Origin: Adlercreutzia shanghongiae
GTDB lineage: Bacteria; Actinomycetota; Coriobacteriia; Coriobacteriales; Eggerthellaceae
DNA: 64,000 nt
Direction of reading: 5' to 3'
Assembly (NCBI RefSeq): GCF_035830635.1
Contig: NZ_JAYMFI010000009.1
Location: 186,001 to 250,000, forward strand
Shown: positions 40,011 to 48,032 of the stretch, in pieces
Numbering within the stretch: position 1 is the stretch's first letter
How the letters are laid out: the number at the start of each line of letters is the position of its first letter
The notes under the pieces: model-generated
Database searches by the model: none
What the model saw: only the letters and a program-made list of their open reading frames with translations
Told to the model about the DNA's origin: nothing
Position numbers and translations under genes: made by a program

Positions 40011-41516
40011 ATGAGTGAGAAGCTCTCTGCTCTAGGGGATAAGGCGGTTGCCGTCGTTCACAACAACGTCAGCCAGGCTTTGGGCCTGATCTATGGCCTG
40101 GGTATGCTCACGTGGACGGCGTTCAACCAGATGAACAGCGTCTACTGGGCATACTTTCTGACCGAGATCTGCGGCCTGGAGTCGTCGGTCATGGGCACGG
40201 TGAAGGCCATCACCGGCGTCGGCGAGTGGTTCTTCGTGATCATAGCCGCCATTATCATCGAGCGCGTGTGGCTCAAGCACGGCCAGTACCGCAGCTGGCT
40301 TCTGGTCGCGCCTCCGGCGACGTTCGTCTGTCTGATGATGACCTTCGTCGACCCTGCCTTCTTGGACATGGGCGCCAAGACCGCTTGGATGATCTTCTTC
40401 CAGATCCTCGGCGGCTTCTTCGCCAGCTTCTTCATGATTGCCGCCACGTCCATCGTGCCGGTCATCAGCCACACCGAGGCCGACCGCACGCTGCTCTCGC
40501 AGCGCAAGGCCCAGGGCAACATGATCGTGAAGGTGCTCTTCGCCGCCATTTCGCTGCCTGTGATCCTCGCTCTCAACAGTCTGATCTACCGCGTGCCCGC
40601 CGGTGAGAACGCCCAGAACGCCGGTCCTGCCGGCTTCACGATTCTCGCTCTGGCCTTCGGCATCATCATGATCGTGATGTTCATCGTCATGTACAAGAAG
40701 ATCGACGGTATGGATCCGACGCAGAAGCTGTGCGAGGAGCGCGCCGAGGCCAAGAAGCTCGGCAAAGAGGTGCCGCCGATTCCGCAGGGCGACAAGGTGA
40801 ATCTGGGTGAGATGCTCAAGTACTGGCTGACTAATCTGCCGGCCATCGTGGGCTTGTTCGCCGAGATTTTCCGCTTCATCGCCCAGATGACCATCCAGTC
40901 CATGGCGCTCTATGTGTTCACCTATGCGTTCGGCGATGTGGCCATGGCCGCGGTCATGCTGACGGCCGCCAACATCGTGGGCCTGGTGGCGACCTTCGTC
41001 TCCGAGCCCATTGCCAAGAAGCTCGGCATCCGCACCACCTATCTCATCGGCATCGGCATCTCTGCCGTCTCCATGATCGCCTGCTACTTCGTGGGCGCAT
41101 CGGGCCCTATGGCCTTCACGGTGTGCATCTGCGCCGCCTTCTTCGGCATGAACTTCATGAACGGCACCATGATGGGCATGCAGGCCAACGCCATCAGCTA
41201 CGGCGAGTGGCGCGACGGCAAGACCGCCAAGGCCTTCATTATGTCCACCTTCCAGTGGTGCCCGAAGATCGGCAACGCCGTTGCCGGTCTGCTGACGGGC
41301 TTCGGCCTTGCGGCCATCGGCTTTGTCTCCGGCATGGATCCCACGCCTGAGCTGGCCCAGGGCATGATAAACATCATCTGCCTGATTCCGGCCGTTACCT
41401 TCGTCATCGCCTTTGTCGCCTTCTTCTTCGGCTATCGCCTCGATTCCAAGAAGATGGCCCAGATCGCGGCCGACTTGGAGGCTCGTCGCGAGAAGGGGGA
41501 CATCCTCCCCGGCTAG
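40011..41516 (+). CDS. MFS_2 / GPH-type carrier (glycoside-pentoside-hexuronide:cation symporter-like)
   Basis: A 501-residue membrane protein with about 12 hydrophobic segments. The arrangement VYWAYFLTEICGL, DRTLLSQRKAQGNMIVK (loop between helices 4 and 5) and EWRDGKTAKAFIMS (loop before helix 11) is characteristic of the GPH/MFS_2 group. It is the carrier gene of the LuxR-linked molybdoenzyme operon, probably importing the enzyme's substrate, which might therefore be a glycoside or organic acid. AAGGGGAAA precedes ATG 40011. Confidence 0.85.
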   Translation: MSEKLSALGDKAVAVVHNNVSQALGLIYGLGMLTWTAFNQMNSVYWAYFLTEICGLESSVMGTVKAITGVGEWFFVIIAAIIIERVWLKHGQYRSWLLVAPPATFVCLMMTFVDPAFLDMGAKTAWMIFFQILGGFFASFFMIAATSIVPVISHTEADRTLLSQRKAQGNMIVKVLFAAISLPVILALNSLIYRVPAGENAQNAGPAGFTILALAFGIIMIVMFIVMYKKIDGMDPTQKLCEERAEAKKLGKEVPPIPQGDKVNLGEMLKYWLTNLPAIVGLFAEIFRFIAQMTIQSMALYVFTYAFGDVAMAAVMLTAANIVGLVATFVSEPIAKKLGIRTTYLIGIGISAVSMIACYFVGASGPMAFTVCICAAFFGMNFMNGTMMGMQANAISYGEWRDGKTAKAFIMSTFQWCPKIGNAVAGLLTGFGLAAIGFVSGMDPTPELAQGMINIICLIPAVTFVIAFVAFFFGYRLDSKKMAQIAADLEARREKGDILPG

Positions 41517-41629
41517 TGGTATTGAGCGGTCCGGCGCTTTTCGTGCCGCACTGTTTCGATAGGGCGCTTTGCGCCAGGTAGTAACGTGCGCGCCTTGAGC
41601 GCGCGAGAACAGGAAAGAGGTTTCCGAAC

Positions 41630-41854
41630 ATGTGCTTCAGACCAGCAGAAATCAGCATGGAAAAGACCTGCCCCGAGTGCGGTGCGCAGAACGACTTCAA
41701 CAACGAGGTCTGCGACCAGTGCGGCGCCAAGCTGCCGAGCGCCCCTAAGATGCCCGGCATGCCCGGCGGCCCCGGCGCCCCGGGTGCCCCCGGCGCCCCG
41801 GCGGCTCCTGCCGCACCCACGGCTCCCGGTGCCCCGAAGCCGCCGACAGCCTAG
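41630..41854 (+). CDS. Small zinc-ribbon protein with Gly-Ala-Pro-rich tail (MCFRPA family, second copy)
   Basis: A 74-residue paralogue of the protein at 15645. It has the same MCFRPA start, a zinc-ribbon CPEC at 14-17 and CDQCG at 28-32, then Gly-Pro-Met and GAP repeats ending PGAPKPPTA. As in the first case it follows a molybdoenzyme operon's carrier gene and is trailed by two hairpins. AGGAAAGAGG ends 10 bases before ATG 41630. The function is unknown; next downstream is a trigger-factor-like chaperone, so a role in protein maturation is plausible. Confidence 0.78.
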   Translation: MCFRPAEISMEKTCPECGAQNDFNNEVCDQCGAKLPSAPKMPGMPGGPGAPGAPGAPAAPAAPTAPGAPKPPTA

Positions 41855-41879
41855 GGCCTGAGGGTCTTTGCGAGCAGCA

Positions 41880-41904
41880 TGCGGCCGGCGCTTCGTCGGC
41901 CGCA
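41880..41904 (+). other. First hairpin after the second MCFRPA gene
   Basis: TGCGGCCG (41880-41887) and CGGCCGCA (41897-41904), a perfect 8-bp stem with a 9-base loop. Confidence 0.55.
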
Positions 41905-41946
41905 CCTGTTCGGCCTGCCTGGCGCTTCTTTCATGGAGCCGCCAGG

Positions 41947-41997
41947 TGCGTCCGCCCTCGGGCCTTGGGGCCATGGCGAGGCCCGAGGGCGGACGCA
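41947..41997 (+). terminator. Very stable 19-bp hairpin between the MCFRPA gene and the trigger-factor-like gene
   Basis: Arms 41947-41965 and 41979-41997 are perfectly complementary over 19 bp (the left arm begins TGCGTCCGCCC), with a 13-base loop. There is no T-tract. It may terminate, or protect the upstream mRNA. Confidence 0.7.
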
Positions 41998-42035
41998 AGA
42001 CAGGAACAGCTCTTGAGAAAGAGGAGGAAGTGCCC

Positions 42036-43337
42036 ATGGAGTTTATCGAGCTTTCAGCCGAGGATCCCAATGACAAGGGCGCCATCGTCGCCCATCTGAC
42101 CGCTTCGGCTGCAACGGTGCGCGAGACGCTCGCCGACTTCTACGAGACCGTTGCCGCGTCGAAAGGACTCGATCCTTTAGCGCCGTGGGATGAGATTCAC
42201 GAAGCGGCCCAGCAGAACATGGGGGCCGAGGCTTTCGGCGAGCTTCGACGCGATTATGTCGTGAACCGTCTTGCCAGCGAGGGCCTGAGCGAGCTTGGCA
42301 TCAAGCCGGCGCTGACACCGAAGATCCATGTCGTCGACTATCCGCAGCCCGACGAGCCGTTTGCCGTGGAGCTGTCGGTGGTGGAGCGCCCGTCGTTGAC
42401 GCTGAGCTCTTACGAGCCAGTCGTCATCGAGGACTACACCGAACGCGTCACCGACGAGCTTGTGGACGAACGCGTGGCTCAGATGCTCGAGACCCGTGCG
42501 ACCTATGAGGCGGCCGAGCCTCGCCCCGTGCGTCTCGGCGACAGCATTGCCGTGGATATCATGACGCTTGGCAACGGCAAGGCTGTGCCCCACCTGACGG
42601 GCAGCAAGATGTACCTCGATTTGGTTCCCGGCGAGATGCCCGACGGCTTCGTCAACGAGGTGGTGGGCATGAACGTGGGGGAGACGAAGGTCATCGACTA
42701 TCAGGTGAAGCGCCCTCAGGCCATCACCGACGACGATGTGGACCGCTATTCCGCCACGGTCACGGTGATCGAGCAACTGAACAAGCACGTGCCTGCGCTG
42801 AGCGACGAATGGGTAGACGCCAATGTCGAGCGCGCCGCTACGGTCGCCGAGTTTTTGGAGGGTGTGAGGGGCGGTCTCGAGGCCGAGGTGGAGCTCGTGA
42901 ACCGCGATGCCTGCGCCCGTTTGGCCAACATCGAGTTGGAGAAGCGCCTTGTCGGTACCATCCCCGACGAATTTTACCAGGCCTCGCGCGCAGGCCTTAT
43001 GGACAAGCTCGAGCGCGACTTGAAGGAAAAGGGCCAGACGCTAGACGACTACCTGGAAGCCGAGCGCATGAACGAGGAAGAGCTGAGCGTGCAGATGCTC
43101 ATCCAGTCCGGCGAGAACCTGCGCCAGGGCTTCGCCCTCGAGGCTCTCTTCAACGGCCGGGGTATGAAGCTGACCGAAGCCGAGCTGAAGTATGCCTGCG
43201 AACAGGCCTTCGGTCCGGGCAGCTACGACGAGGAGGCCCTGCAGCGCACGGGTCGCATGGCCCTGGTGGAAAGTTCCGCAAAGCGCATGGCCGCCTTGAA
43301 TTGGCTTGCGGACACCGCCATCATCAAGGGGGAGTGA
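42036..43337 (+). CDS. Trigger factor-like chaperone / peptidyl-prolyl isomerase without the ribosome-docking signature
   Basis: A 433-residue protein with trigger factor architecture. An N-terminal domain (1-130) is followed by an FKBP-type PPIase domain at ~165-250 (RPVRLGDSIAVDIM, GFVNEVVGMNVGETK). A helical substrate-binding C-terminal domain comes last (ALSDEWVDANVERAATVAEF onward). The loop that in ordinary trigger factor carries GFRxGKxP for binding ribosomal protein L23 reads GLDPLAPWDEIH here, so ribosome docking is probably lost. Placed between two molybdoenzyme operons and followed by two zinc-ribbon genes, it may be a dedicated chaperone for them; this is inference. ATG 42036 has GAGGAGGAAG upstream; a longer frame from 41868 would translate through the hairpin and is rejected. 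Confidence 0.82.
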   Translation: MEFIELSAEDPNDKGAIVAHLTASAATVRETLADFYETVAASKGLDPLAPWDEIHEAAQQNMGAEAFGELRRDYVVNRLASEGLSELGIKPALTPKIHVVDYPQPDEPFAVELSVVERPSLTLSSYEPVVIEDYTERVTDELVDERVAQMLETRATYEAAEPRPVRLGDSIAVDIMTLGNGKAVPHLTGSKMYLDLVPGEMPDGFVNEVVGMNVGETKVIDYQVKRPQAITDDDVDRYSATVTVIEQLNKHVPALSDEWVDANVERAATVAEFLEGVRGGLEAEVELVNRDACARLANIELEKRLVGTIPDEFYQASRAGLMDKLERDLKEKGQTLDDYLEAERMNEEELSVQMLIQSGENLRQGFALEALFNGRGMKLTEAELKYACEQAFGPGSYDEEALQRTGRMALVESSAKRMAALNWLADTAIIKGE

Positions 43338-43342
43338 CGAAG

Positions 43343-43534
43343 ATGTGTTACCCCTGCAGGAACTGCGGACAATGCACGACCGACAAGCCCTTAGGGGGCA
43401 TTCGGTGCCCGCGCTGCGATATCGAAATCTCTGAGGCCCTTGGCCGCTGCGAGCAGTGCGGTTGGTCGGTCCCGCTGCCTCCAGGGCAGGGGTCGCCGCA
43501 AAAGGCAAAGGCAACGGGAAGCAACGGCGAGTGA
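43343..43534 (+). CDS. Tiny double zinc-ribbon protein
   Basis: A 63-residue Cys-rich protein: MCYPCRNCGQC at the N-terminus, then CPRC and CEQCG, seven or more cysteines in CxxC pairs. It starts 5 bases after the trigger-factor-like gene, whose end supplies the GGGGGAG ribosome-binding site, so the two are tightly coupled. It resembles the rubredoxin/zinc-ribbon style of accessory proteins. The tail (PPGQGSPQKAKATG) is disordered. Unknown function; perhaps a client-recognition or metal-holding partner of the chaperone. Confidence 0.7.
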   Translation: MCYPCRNCGQCTTDKPLGGIRCPRCDIEISEALGRCEQCGWSVPLPPGQGSPQKAKATGSNGE

Positions 43535-43547
43535 AAGGCGGGGCATC

Positions 43548-43742
43548 GTGGAGAAGTGCTACGTGTGCAATCATTGCGGCAAATGCGGCGAGCTGGAGCT
43601 GGCAATCGCGCCGGACGGACCGCGCTGCCTCGATTGCGGACGCGAGGTGCAGCCGGGGGAGAAGATGACCGAGTGCGCCGGATGCGGCAGCGCCCGCATC
43701 GGCTTTGCCGGCCCGGGAAAGCCGGGAGCTCCTGCGCGCTAG
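43548..43742 (+). CDS. Tiny double zinc-ribbon protein, second of pair
   Basis: A 64-residue protein from a GTG start: CYVCNHCGKCGE, CLDCG and CAGCG form CxxC pairs of two likely zinc ribbons. A short GPGKPGAPAR tail recalls the GAP tails of the MCFRPA proteins. AAAGGCGGGG precedes the GTG at 43548. It lies 13 bases after the preceding ribbon gene and 30 bases before a strong terminator, so it ends the chaperone-ribbon transcript. Confidence 0.68.
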   Translation: MEKCYVCNHCGKCGELELAIAPDGPRCLDCGREVQPGEKMTECAGCGSARIGFAGPGKPGAPAR

Positions 43743-43773
43743 GCGTCGATTCGCAACGAAGAACTCATTCTGG

Positions 43774-43805
43774 GCCCGCGGCGAAAAGAAGCGCCGCGGG
43801 CTTTT
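43774..43805 (+). terminator. Rho-independent terminator after the chaperone/zinc-ribbon genes
   Basis: GCCCGCGGCG (43774-43783) and CGCCGCGGGC (43792-43801) form a perfect 10-bp stem with an 8-base loop, followed by TTTT. Confidence 0.9.
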
Positions 43806-43974
43806 CATGCCAGGAAACCCCTGGTAAACACCTCTAATACTTTGCGTCTTAGTCCACTGGGAACCTGGGCGAATCATACCCCCATACGGATGACATCCCC
43901 GCCCTGCTTCGAAAGAATGGGTCTTGCGATGGCATTCGCAAACTAAGAAAGAAGTCGAGAGGAGAGGAGTCGCA

Positions 43975-46281
43975 ATGAGTGAATTGACACGGGTCAGCGA
44001 GACCCCGCGTGTTGAGGAACTTGAGGACGGCACCAAAGTTTATCGCACCGCACAGTGGTCGCCCCCGGGCTGCCATGGCGTCGGCTGCGGCCTGAAGTGC
44101 TTCGTCAAGGACGGCAAGCTTGTCAAGGTGGAGGGCGATCCCGATCAGCCCATCACCAACGGTCGTCTTTGCGTGCGCTGCCTGACGATGCCCGAGTACA
44201 TCTACCACGAGGATCGTCTACTGTACCCCATGAAGCGCGACCGCAAGTTCCGCGGTCAGCCCGACAAGTGGGAGCGCATCTCGTGGGACGAGGCGTACGA
44301 CATCATCGTCGAGAAGTACCATGAACTCACTGAGAAGTACGGCCCCGATACCGTGTCCGTGTGGACGGGTACCGGCCGCGAGGCTTCGGCCTATCAGTTC
44401 CAGACATGCAACCAGGTCTTCCACAGCCGCACGGCTATCCACGCCAACGGCGGCTGGTCCTGCGTCATTCCTCGCCAGACGGCCATGGACTGGCTGCTCG
44501 GCTGCGCTTACGTCGAGTACGACGGCGCCTTCGGCTTCAAGGATCGCTACGACGACCCGCGCTACGAGCTTCCGAAGGTCATGCTGATTTGGGGCCGCGA
44601 TCCTCTGTGGTCCAACCCCGACGGCCTGTTCGGCCACAGCACGGTCGACATGATGAAGCGCGGCATGAAGACCATTGTGGTCGACCCCCGCGCCAACTGG
44701 CTCGCCCGCCACGCCGAGATTCATTTCCAGATTCGTCCCGGCACCGATGCCGCTTTGGCCATGGCGCTGAACACGGTCATCATCGACGAGGATCTCTACG
44801 ACCACGAGTTCGTCGAGAAGTGGACCTATGGCTTTGACGAGTACGCCGAGCGCTGCAAGACCATGACGCCGGAGATGGCTGCCGAAATCTGCGAGGTGCC
44901 CGTCGAGGACATTTACAAGGCCGCTCGCCTTCTGGCCCAGAAGCCCACCACGGCCTCCGTCGGCCTGAAGACCGACCAGAACCCCAACACCCTGCAGATC
45001 TGCCACGCCATCTGGGGCATCTTCGCCATCTGCGGCAACCTGGACAATCCCGGCGGCATCAAGCTGGGCCAGACGATGCTCAACGGCGGCTCCACGGGCC
45101 GCAAGGGCGTGGGCATGCAGGTGAACGAAGAGGACACCAACCCGATTCCGATTGCCGGCCACGACCAGTATCCGGCCATGGACTTCATCATCAACACCAC
45201 GCAGCCCGACTGCACTCTGGATACGCTGCGCACCAACATCCCGTACCCCATCGAGTTCCTGTTCATTCAGAGCTCGAACTTCATCTCCTCCTGCATCACG
45301 CAGCAGCCGATGCAGTGGATGGAGGCCTGCCGCCACAAGGAGTTCGTGGTCGCCACCGACATCTTCATGAATCCCACCATCCAGGCGCTCGCCGACGTGG
45401 TGCTGCCGGTGTCCACCTCGCTCGAGCATGAGGGCATCGTCACCTTCCACGGCTGCAACCAGCCTGGCCAGTTCCATGCCCTGACCCAGGTCCTCGAGCC
45501 TCTGGGCGAGTGCAAGTCCGACCTGCAGATCATGCTCGATCTGGACCACCGCATCAATCCGGACCGCACCGAGGATCCCGAGAAGTGGGCCAACGAGCAC
45601 AACTACCTGGACAACAAGATTCAGAACATCCCCTACACCGCCGATCCCGAGACCGGCGAGCCCATGACCTACGAGAAGCTCCGCGAATGGGTCTACGGCC
45701 GCTACGAGATCCCGTACTACCAGTACGAGCTCGGCCTTCTGCGCGCCGACGGCAAGCCCGGCTTCAAGTCGCCCACGGGCCGCGTCGAGCTGTGGAGCAC
45801 GGTCAAGCAGCATCTCGGCGAGGATCCGCTGCCCTACTACGAGGAACCGCGCTTCTCGAAGCGCTCCCGCCCGGAGTGGACCGAGGAGTACCCGCTCGAC
45901 TTCGTGACCGGCGCCCGCCGTCCCACCTCCTTCCACACCGAGCATCGCCAGATCGACTCTCTGCGCGAGATTCGCAAGGCCGCCACGGTGGAGATCAACC
46001 CGGTGACTGCCGAGAAGTTCGGCATCGGCCAGGGCGATTGGGTGACCATCGAAAACCCGTGGGGCAAGTGCCAGATGCAGGCCGACATCACCCCCATCGT
46101 GAAAGAGGGCGTCATCGGCTGCGACCACGGCTGGTGGTATCCCGAGGACAAGGACACCGAGCTGTTCAGCGTTCGCAAGTCCTCTATCAACTCTCTCATG
46201 CCGTGGAAAGAGATCGGCAAGTTGGGCCTCGGCTCCCATTACGGCGCCCTGCCCTGCAAGATCTACCGTTCCGACGTTTAG
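43975..46281 (+). CDS. Soluble molybdopterin oxidoreductase catalytic subunit, third soluble unit
   Basis: A 768-residue bis-MGD enzyme without Tat signal, closely related to the one at 37257. Cluster ligands Cys33, Cys38, Cys42 (PGCHGVGCGLKC) and Cys66 (GRLC) are all present. Molybdopterin blocks are MLIWGRDPLWSNPDG, VVDPRANWLARHAE and RPGTDAALAMA. Cys163 in SCVIPR is the candidate Mo ligand, aligned with CxxPR in the sister enzyme. The opening VYRTAQWSPPGCHG is typical of the Eggerthellaceae soluble reductase/dehydroxylase group. GAGAGGAG lies just before ATG 43975; an in-frame ATG at 43924 lacks one. It is followed by its two-cluster Fe-S partner and, past a terminator, an MFS transporter. 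Substrate unknown. Confidence 0.85.
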   Translation: MSELTRVSETPRVEELEDGTKVYRTAQWSPPGCHGVGCGLKCFVKDGKLVKVEGDPDQPITNGRLCVRCLTMPEYIYHEDRLLYPMKRDRKFRGQPDKWERISWDEAYDIIVEKYHELTEKYGPDTVSVWTGTGREASAYQFQTCNQVFHSRTAIHANGGWSCVIPRQTAMDWLLGCAYVEYDGAFGFKDRYDDPRYELPKVMLIWGRDPLWSNPDGLFGHSTVDMMKRGMKTIVVDPRANWLARHAEIHFQIRPGTDAALAMALNTVIIDEDLYDHEFVEKWTYGFDEYAERCKTMTPEMAAEICEVPVEDIYKAARLLAQKPTTASVGLKTDQNPNTLQICHAIWGIFAICGNLDNPGGIKLGQTMLNGGSTGRKGVGMQVNEEDTNPIPIAGHDQYPAMDFIINTTQPDCTLDTLRTNIPYPIEFLFIQSSNFISSCITQQPMQWMEACRHKEFVVATDIFMNPTIQALADVVLPVSTSLEHEGIVTFHGCNQPGQFHALTQVLEPLGECKSDLQIMLDLDHRINPDRTEDPEKWANEHNYLDNKIQNIPYTADPETGEPMTYEKLREWVYGRYEIPYYQYELGLLRADGKPGFKSPTGRVELWSTVKQHLGEDPLPYYEEPRFSKRSRPEWTEEYPLDFVTGARRPTSFHTEHRQIDSLREIRKAATVEINPVTAEKFGIGQGDWVTIENPWGKCQMQADITPIVKEGVIGCDHGWWYPEDKDTELFSVRKSSINSLMPWKEIGKLGLGSHYGALPCKIYRSDV

Positions 46282-46306
46282 TTAATCGCAAGAAAGGGGG
46301 TATCTT

Positions 46307-46642
46307 ATGGCCACCTACGCACTGATGATCGACAACGAGTACTGCACCGGCTGTCATACCTGTGAGATCGCCTGCCGCAACGAACTTGACCTGCCCATGG
46401 GCCAGTGGGGCATCAAGCTTCTGGAAATGGGTCCCTGGCGCAAGATGGACGGTTCCTGGGAGGGCAAGTACGTGCCCGTCCCGACCACCTATTGCACGCT
46501 GTGCGAGGATCGCGTGGCTGCCGGCGGCGTTCCGGCCTGCCAGCTGCACTGCCTCGCCGACGCCATCGAGTACGGCACCGTTGAGGAGCTCGCCGGCCGC
46601 ATGGCCGAGCGCGGCGCCCAGTGCTCCATCTTCCTGCCCTAA
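46307..46642 (+). CDS. Small two-cluster Fe-S electron-transfer protein
   Basis: A 111-residue relative of the 39603 protein, with CTGCHTCEIAC and CTLCEDR plus CQLHC for two [4Fe-4S] clusters. It starts 25 bases after the catalytic gene, with AAAGGGGG upstream. It serves the molybdoenzyme at 43975 as electron donor subunit. It ends the transcript at a good terminator, and no membrane subunit follows. Confidence 0.9.
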   Translation: MATYALMIDNEYCTGCHTCEIACRNELDLPMGQWGIKLLEMGPWRKMDGSWEGKYVPVPTTYCTLCEDRVAAGGVPACQLHCLADAIEYGTVEELAGRMAERGAQCSIFLP

Positions 46643-46686
46643 GAGGCGGAAGTAGGAAGCGGGCGCTAACGCCAGACATTCGCGTC

Positions 46687-46726
46687 GACGGCCCTGGCTT
46701 TGATCGGAGGCCAGGGCCGTCTTTAT
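46687..46726 (+). terminator. Rho-independent terminator after the third soluble molybdoenzyme unit
   Basis: GACGGCCCTGGC (46687-46698) and GCCAGGGCCGTC (46710-46721) form a perfect 12-bp stem with an 11-base loop, followed by TTTATT. Confidence 0.9.
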
Positions 46727-46798
46727 TCGGGCGAGGTCGCGCCGCAGCCGGTTCGGCTGCGGCCGCCTCATTTCAGGGGAGGAACCGGAGGGGTGGCC

Positions 46799-47980
46799 AT
46801 GGAGCCTGAGAGATTGTGGAATCGGCGATACACGCAGCTGGTGGCTATCGAGCTCATGCTGCAGATGGGCGGCTTTCTGACGCGCCCCATCATCTCCAAT
46901 TACGCCATCTCCTTGGGGGCTACGGTGCCTGTGGCGGGCTTTTTGGCGGGCATGCTCGCTACAGCGGCGCTCTGCATCCGGCCGGTCAGCGGCATGGTAT
47001 CGGACAGGTTCAGCAAAAAGACGCTGCTTGTTTTGGCCTGCGCGCTGTTCTCCCTGGGCGCCTTCGGCTGCGCTTTGGCCCGCTCGGTCGTGCTCATGGG
47101 CGCCTTTCTCGCCCTTCAGGGCTTCGCCTTCGCCTTCAAGTCGGCGCTCGTGACCTCTTTTGTGCCCGCGGTCGTGCCTGCCAACCGCATCGGCGCCGGC
47201 GTGGGCTGGCTCGGCCTCGCCTACACCGTGGCCATCGCGCTGGGTCCCTCGGTGGGCCTGGCCGTCTCCGAGATCGGCGGCTACCCAGCCGCCTTCGCCG
47301 CATCGGGATGCCTGCTTCTCGCTGCTTTCGTGCTCGCGGTGCTCTTCGACCCGCCGGTGCCGACCCGCGTTGAGGGCCGCCGTCCAGACCGTCCCCCGAG
47401 CCGTCGCCCGGTGCTGCGGACGCTGTTCTACCCGCCGGCGGTCCTTCTGTCTCTTGTCGGAGGTACGCTTATGATCTCCCAGGGCATTACCTCGTCCTTT
47501 GTCATCTTGGCTGGCGAGATGCGGGGCATAAGCTCGGTTTCCCTCTACTTTGTCTTCTATGCGCTGGCCAATGTCGGCGCGAGGCCTTTGGCAGGCTGGG
47601 CCTCCGATACGCTGGGAGTACGTCGCGTGGTGCCGCCTATGATGGTCGTGGCCATCGTGGGCATGCTCGCCCTCGCTTTTCTCGATAACATCGCGGGCGT
47701 CGTCGTGGGGGGTTTGTGCATGGGCCTTGGCCAAGGTTCGGCTTATGCGGCCATTCAGGCCGAGTCGGTGCGCGATGTGCCGCCGGAGTGTCTGGCGCGG
47801 TCGGCGAATACCTACTTTATCGGACCCGATATCGGCATGGGTCTGGGCCCGGTGTTCGGCGGGGCCATTCTTCAAAGCTCGGGCCCCGAGGCGATGTACC
47901 TGTTCAATGCCGTTACCATCGCCGCCGCTTTAGCGCTGTTCGTTATCGCCACCGAGAAGACGAAGCGCGCCCGTCCCTAG
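46799..47980 (+). CDS. Major facilitator superfamily transporter
   Basis: A 393-residue MFS carrier with about 12 hydrophobic segments. The conserved loop 2-3 motif appears as GMVSDRFSKKTLL, and a matching DTLGVRR motif follows in the second half. It resembles drug/metabolite exporters or organic-acid carriers. It is downstream of the third soluble molybdoenzyme unit but behind a terminator, so it may have its own promoter while serving the same substrate. ATG 46799 with GGAGGGG upstream is preferred to an in-frame ATG at 46700 that lies in the terminator. A 9-bp hairpin (GCCGCAGCC/GGCTGCGGC, 46741-46763) sits in its leader. Confidence 0.8.
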   Translation: MEPERLWNRRYTQLVAIELMLQMGGFLTRPIISNYAISLGATVPVAGFLAGMLATAALCIRPVSGMVSDRFSKKTLLVLACALFSLGAFGCALARSVVLMGAFLALQGFAFAFKSALVTSFVPAVVPANRIGAGVGWLGLAYTVAIALGPSVGLAVSEIGGYPAAFAASGCLLLAAFVLAVLFDPPVPTRVEGRRPDRPPSRRPVLRTLFYPPAVLLSLVGGTLMISQGITSSFVILAGEMRGISSVSLYFVFYALANVGARPLAGWASDTLGVRRVVPPMMVVAIVGMLALAFLDNIAGVVVGGLCMGLGQGSAYAAIQAESVRDVPPECLARSANTYFIGPDIGMGLGPVFGGAILQSSGPEAMYLFNAVTIAAALALFVIATEKTKRARP

Positions 47981-48032
47981 GGGTAAGCGCGCTTTAGCGA
48001 CGACAGAAAAGGCCGTGCAAGCCCCTTTTAGC

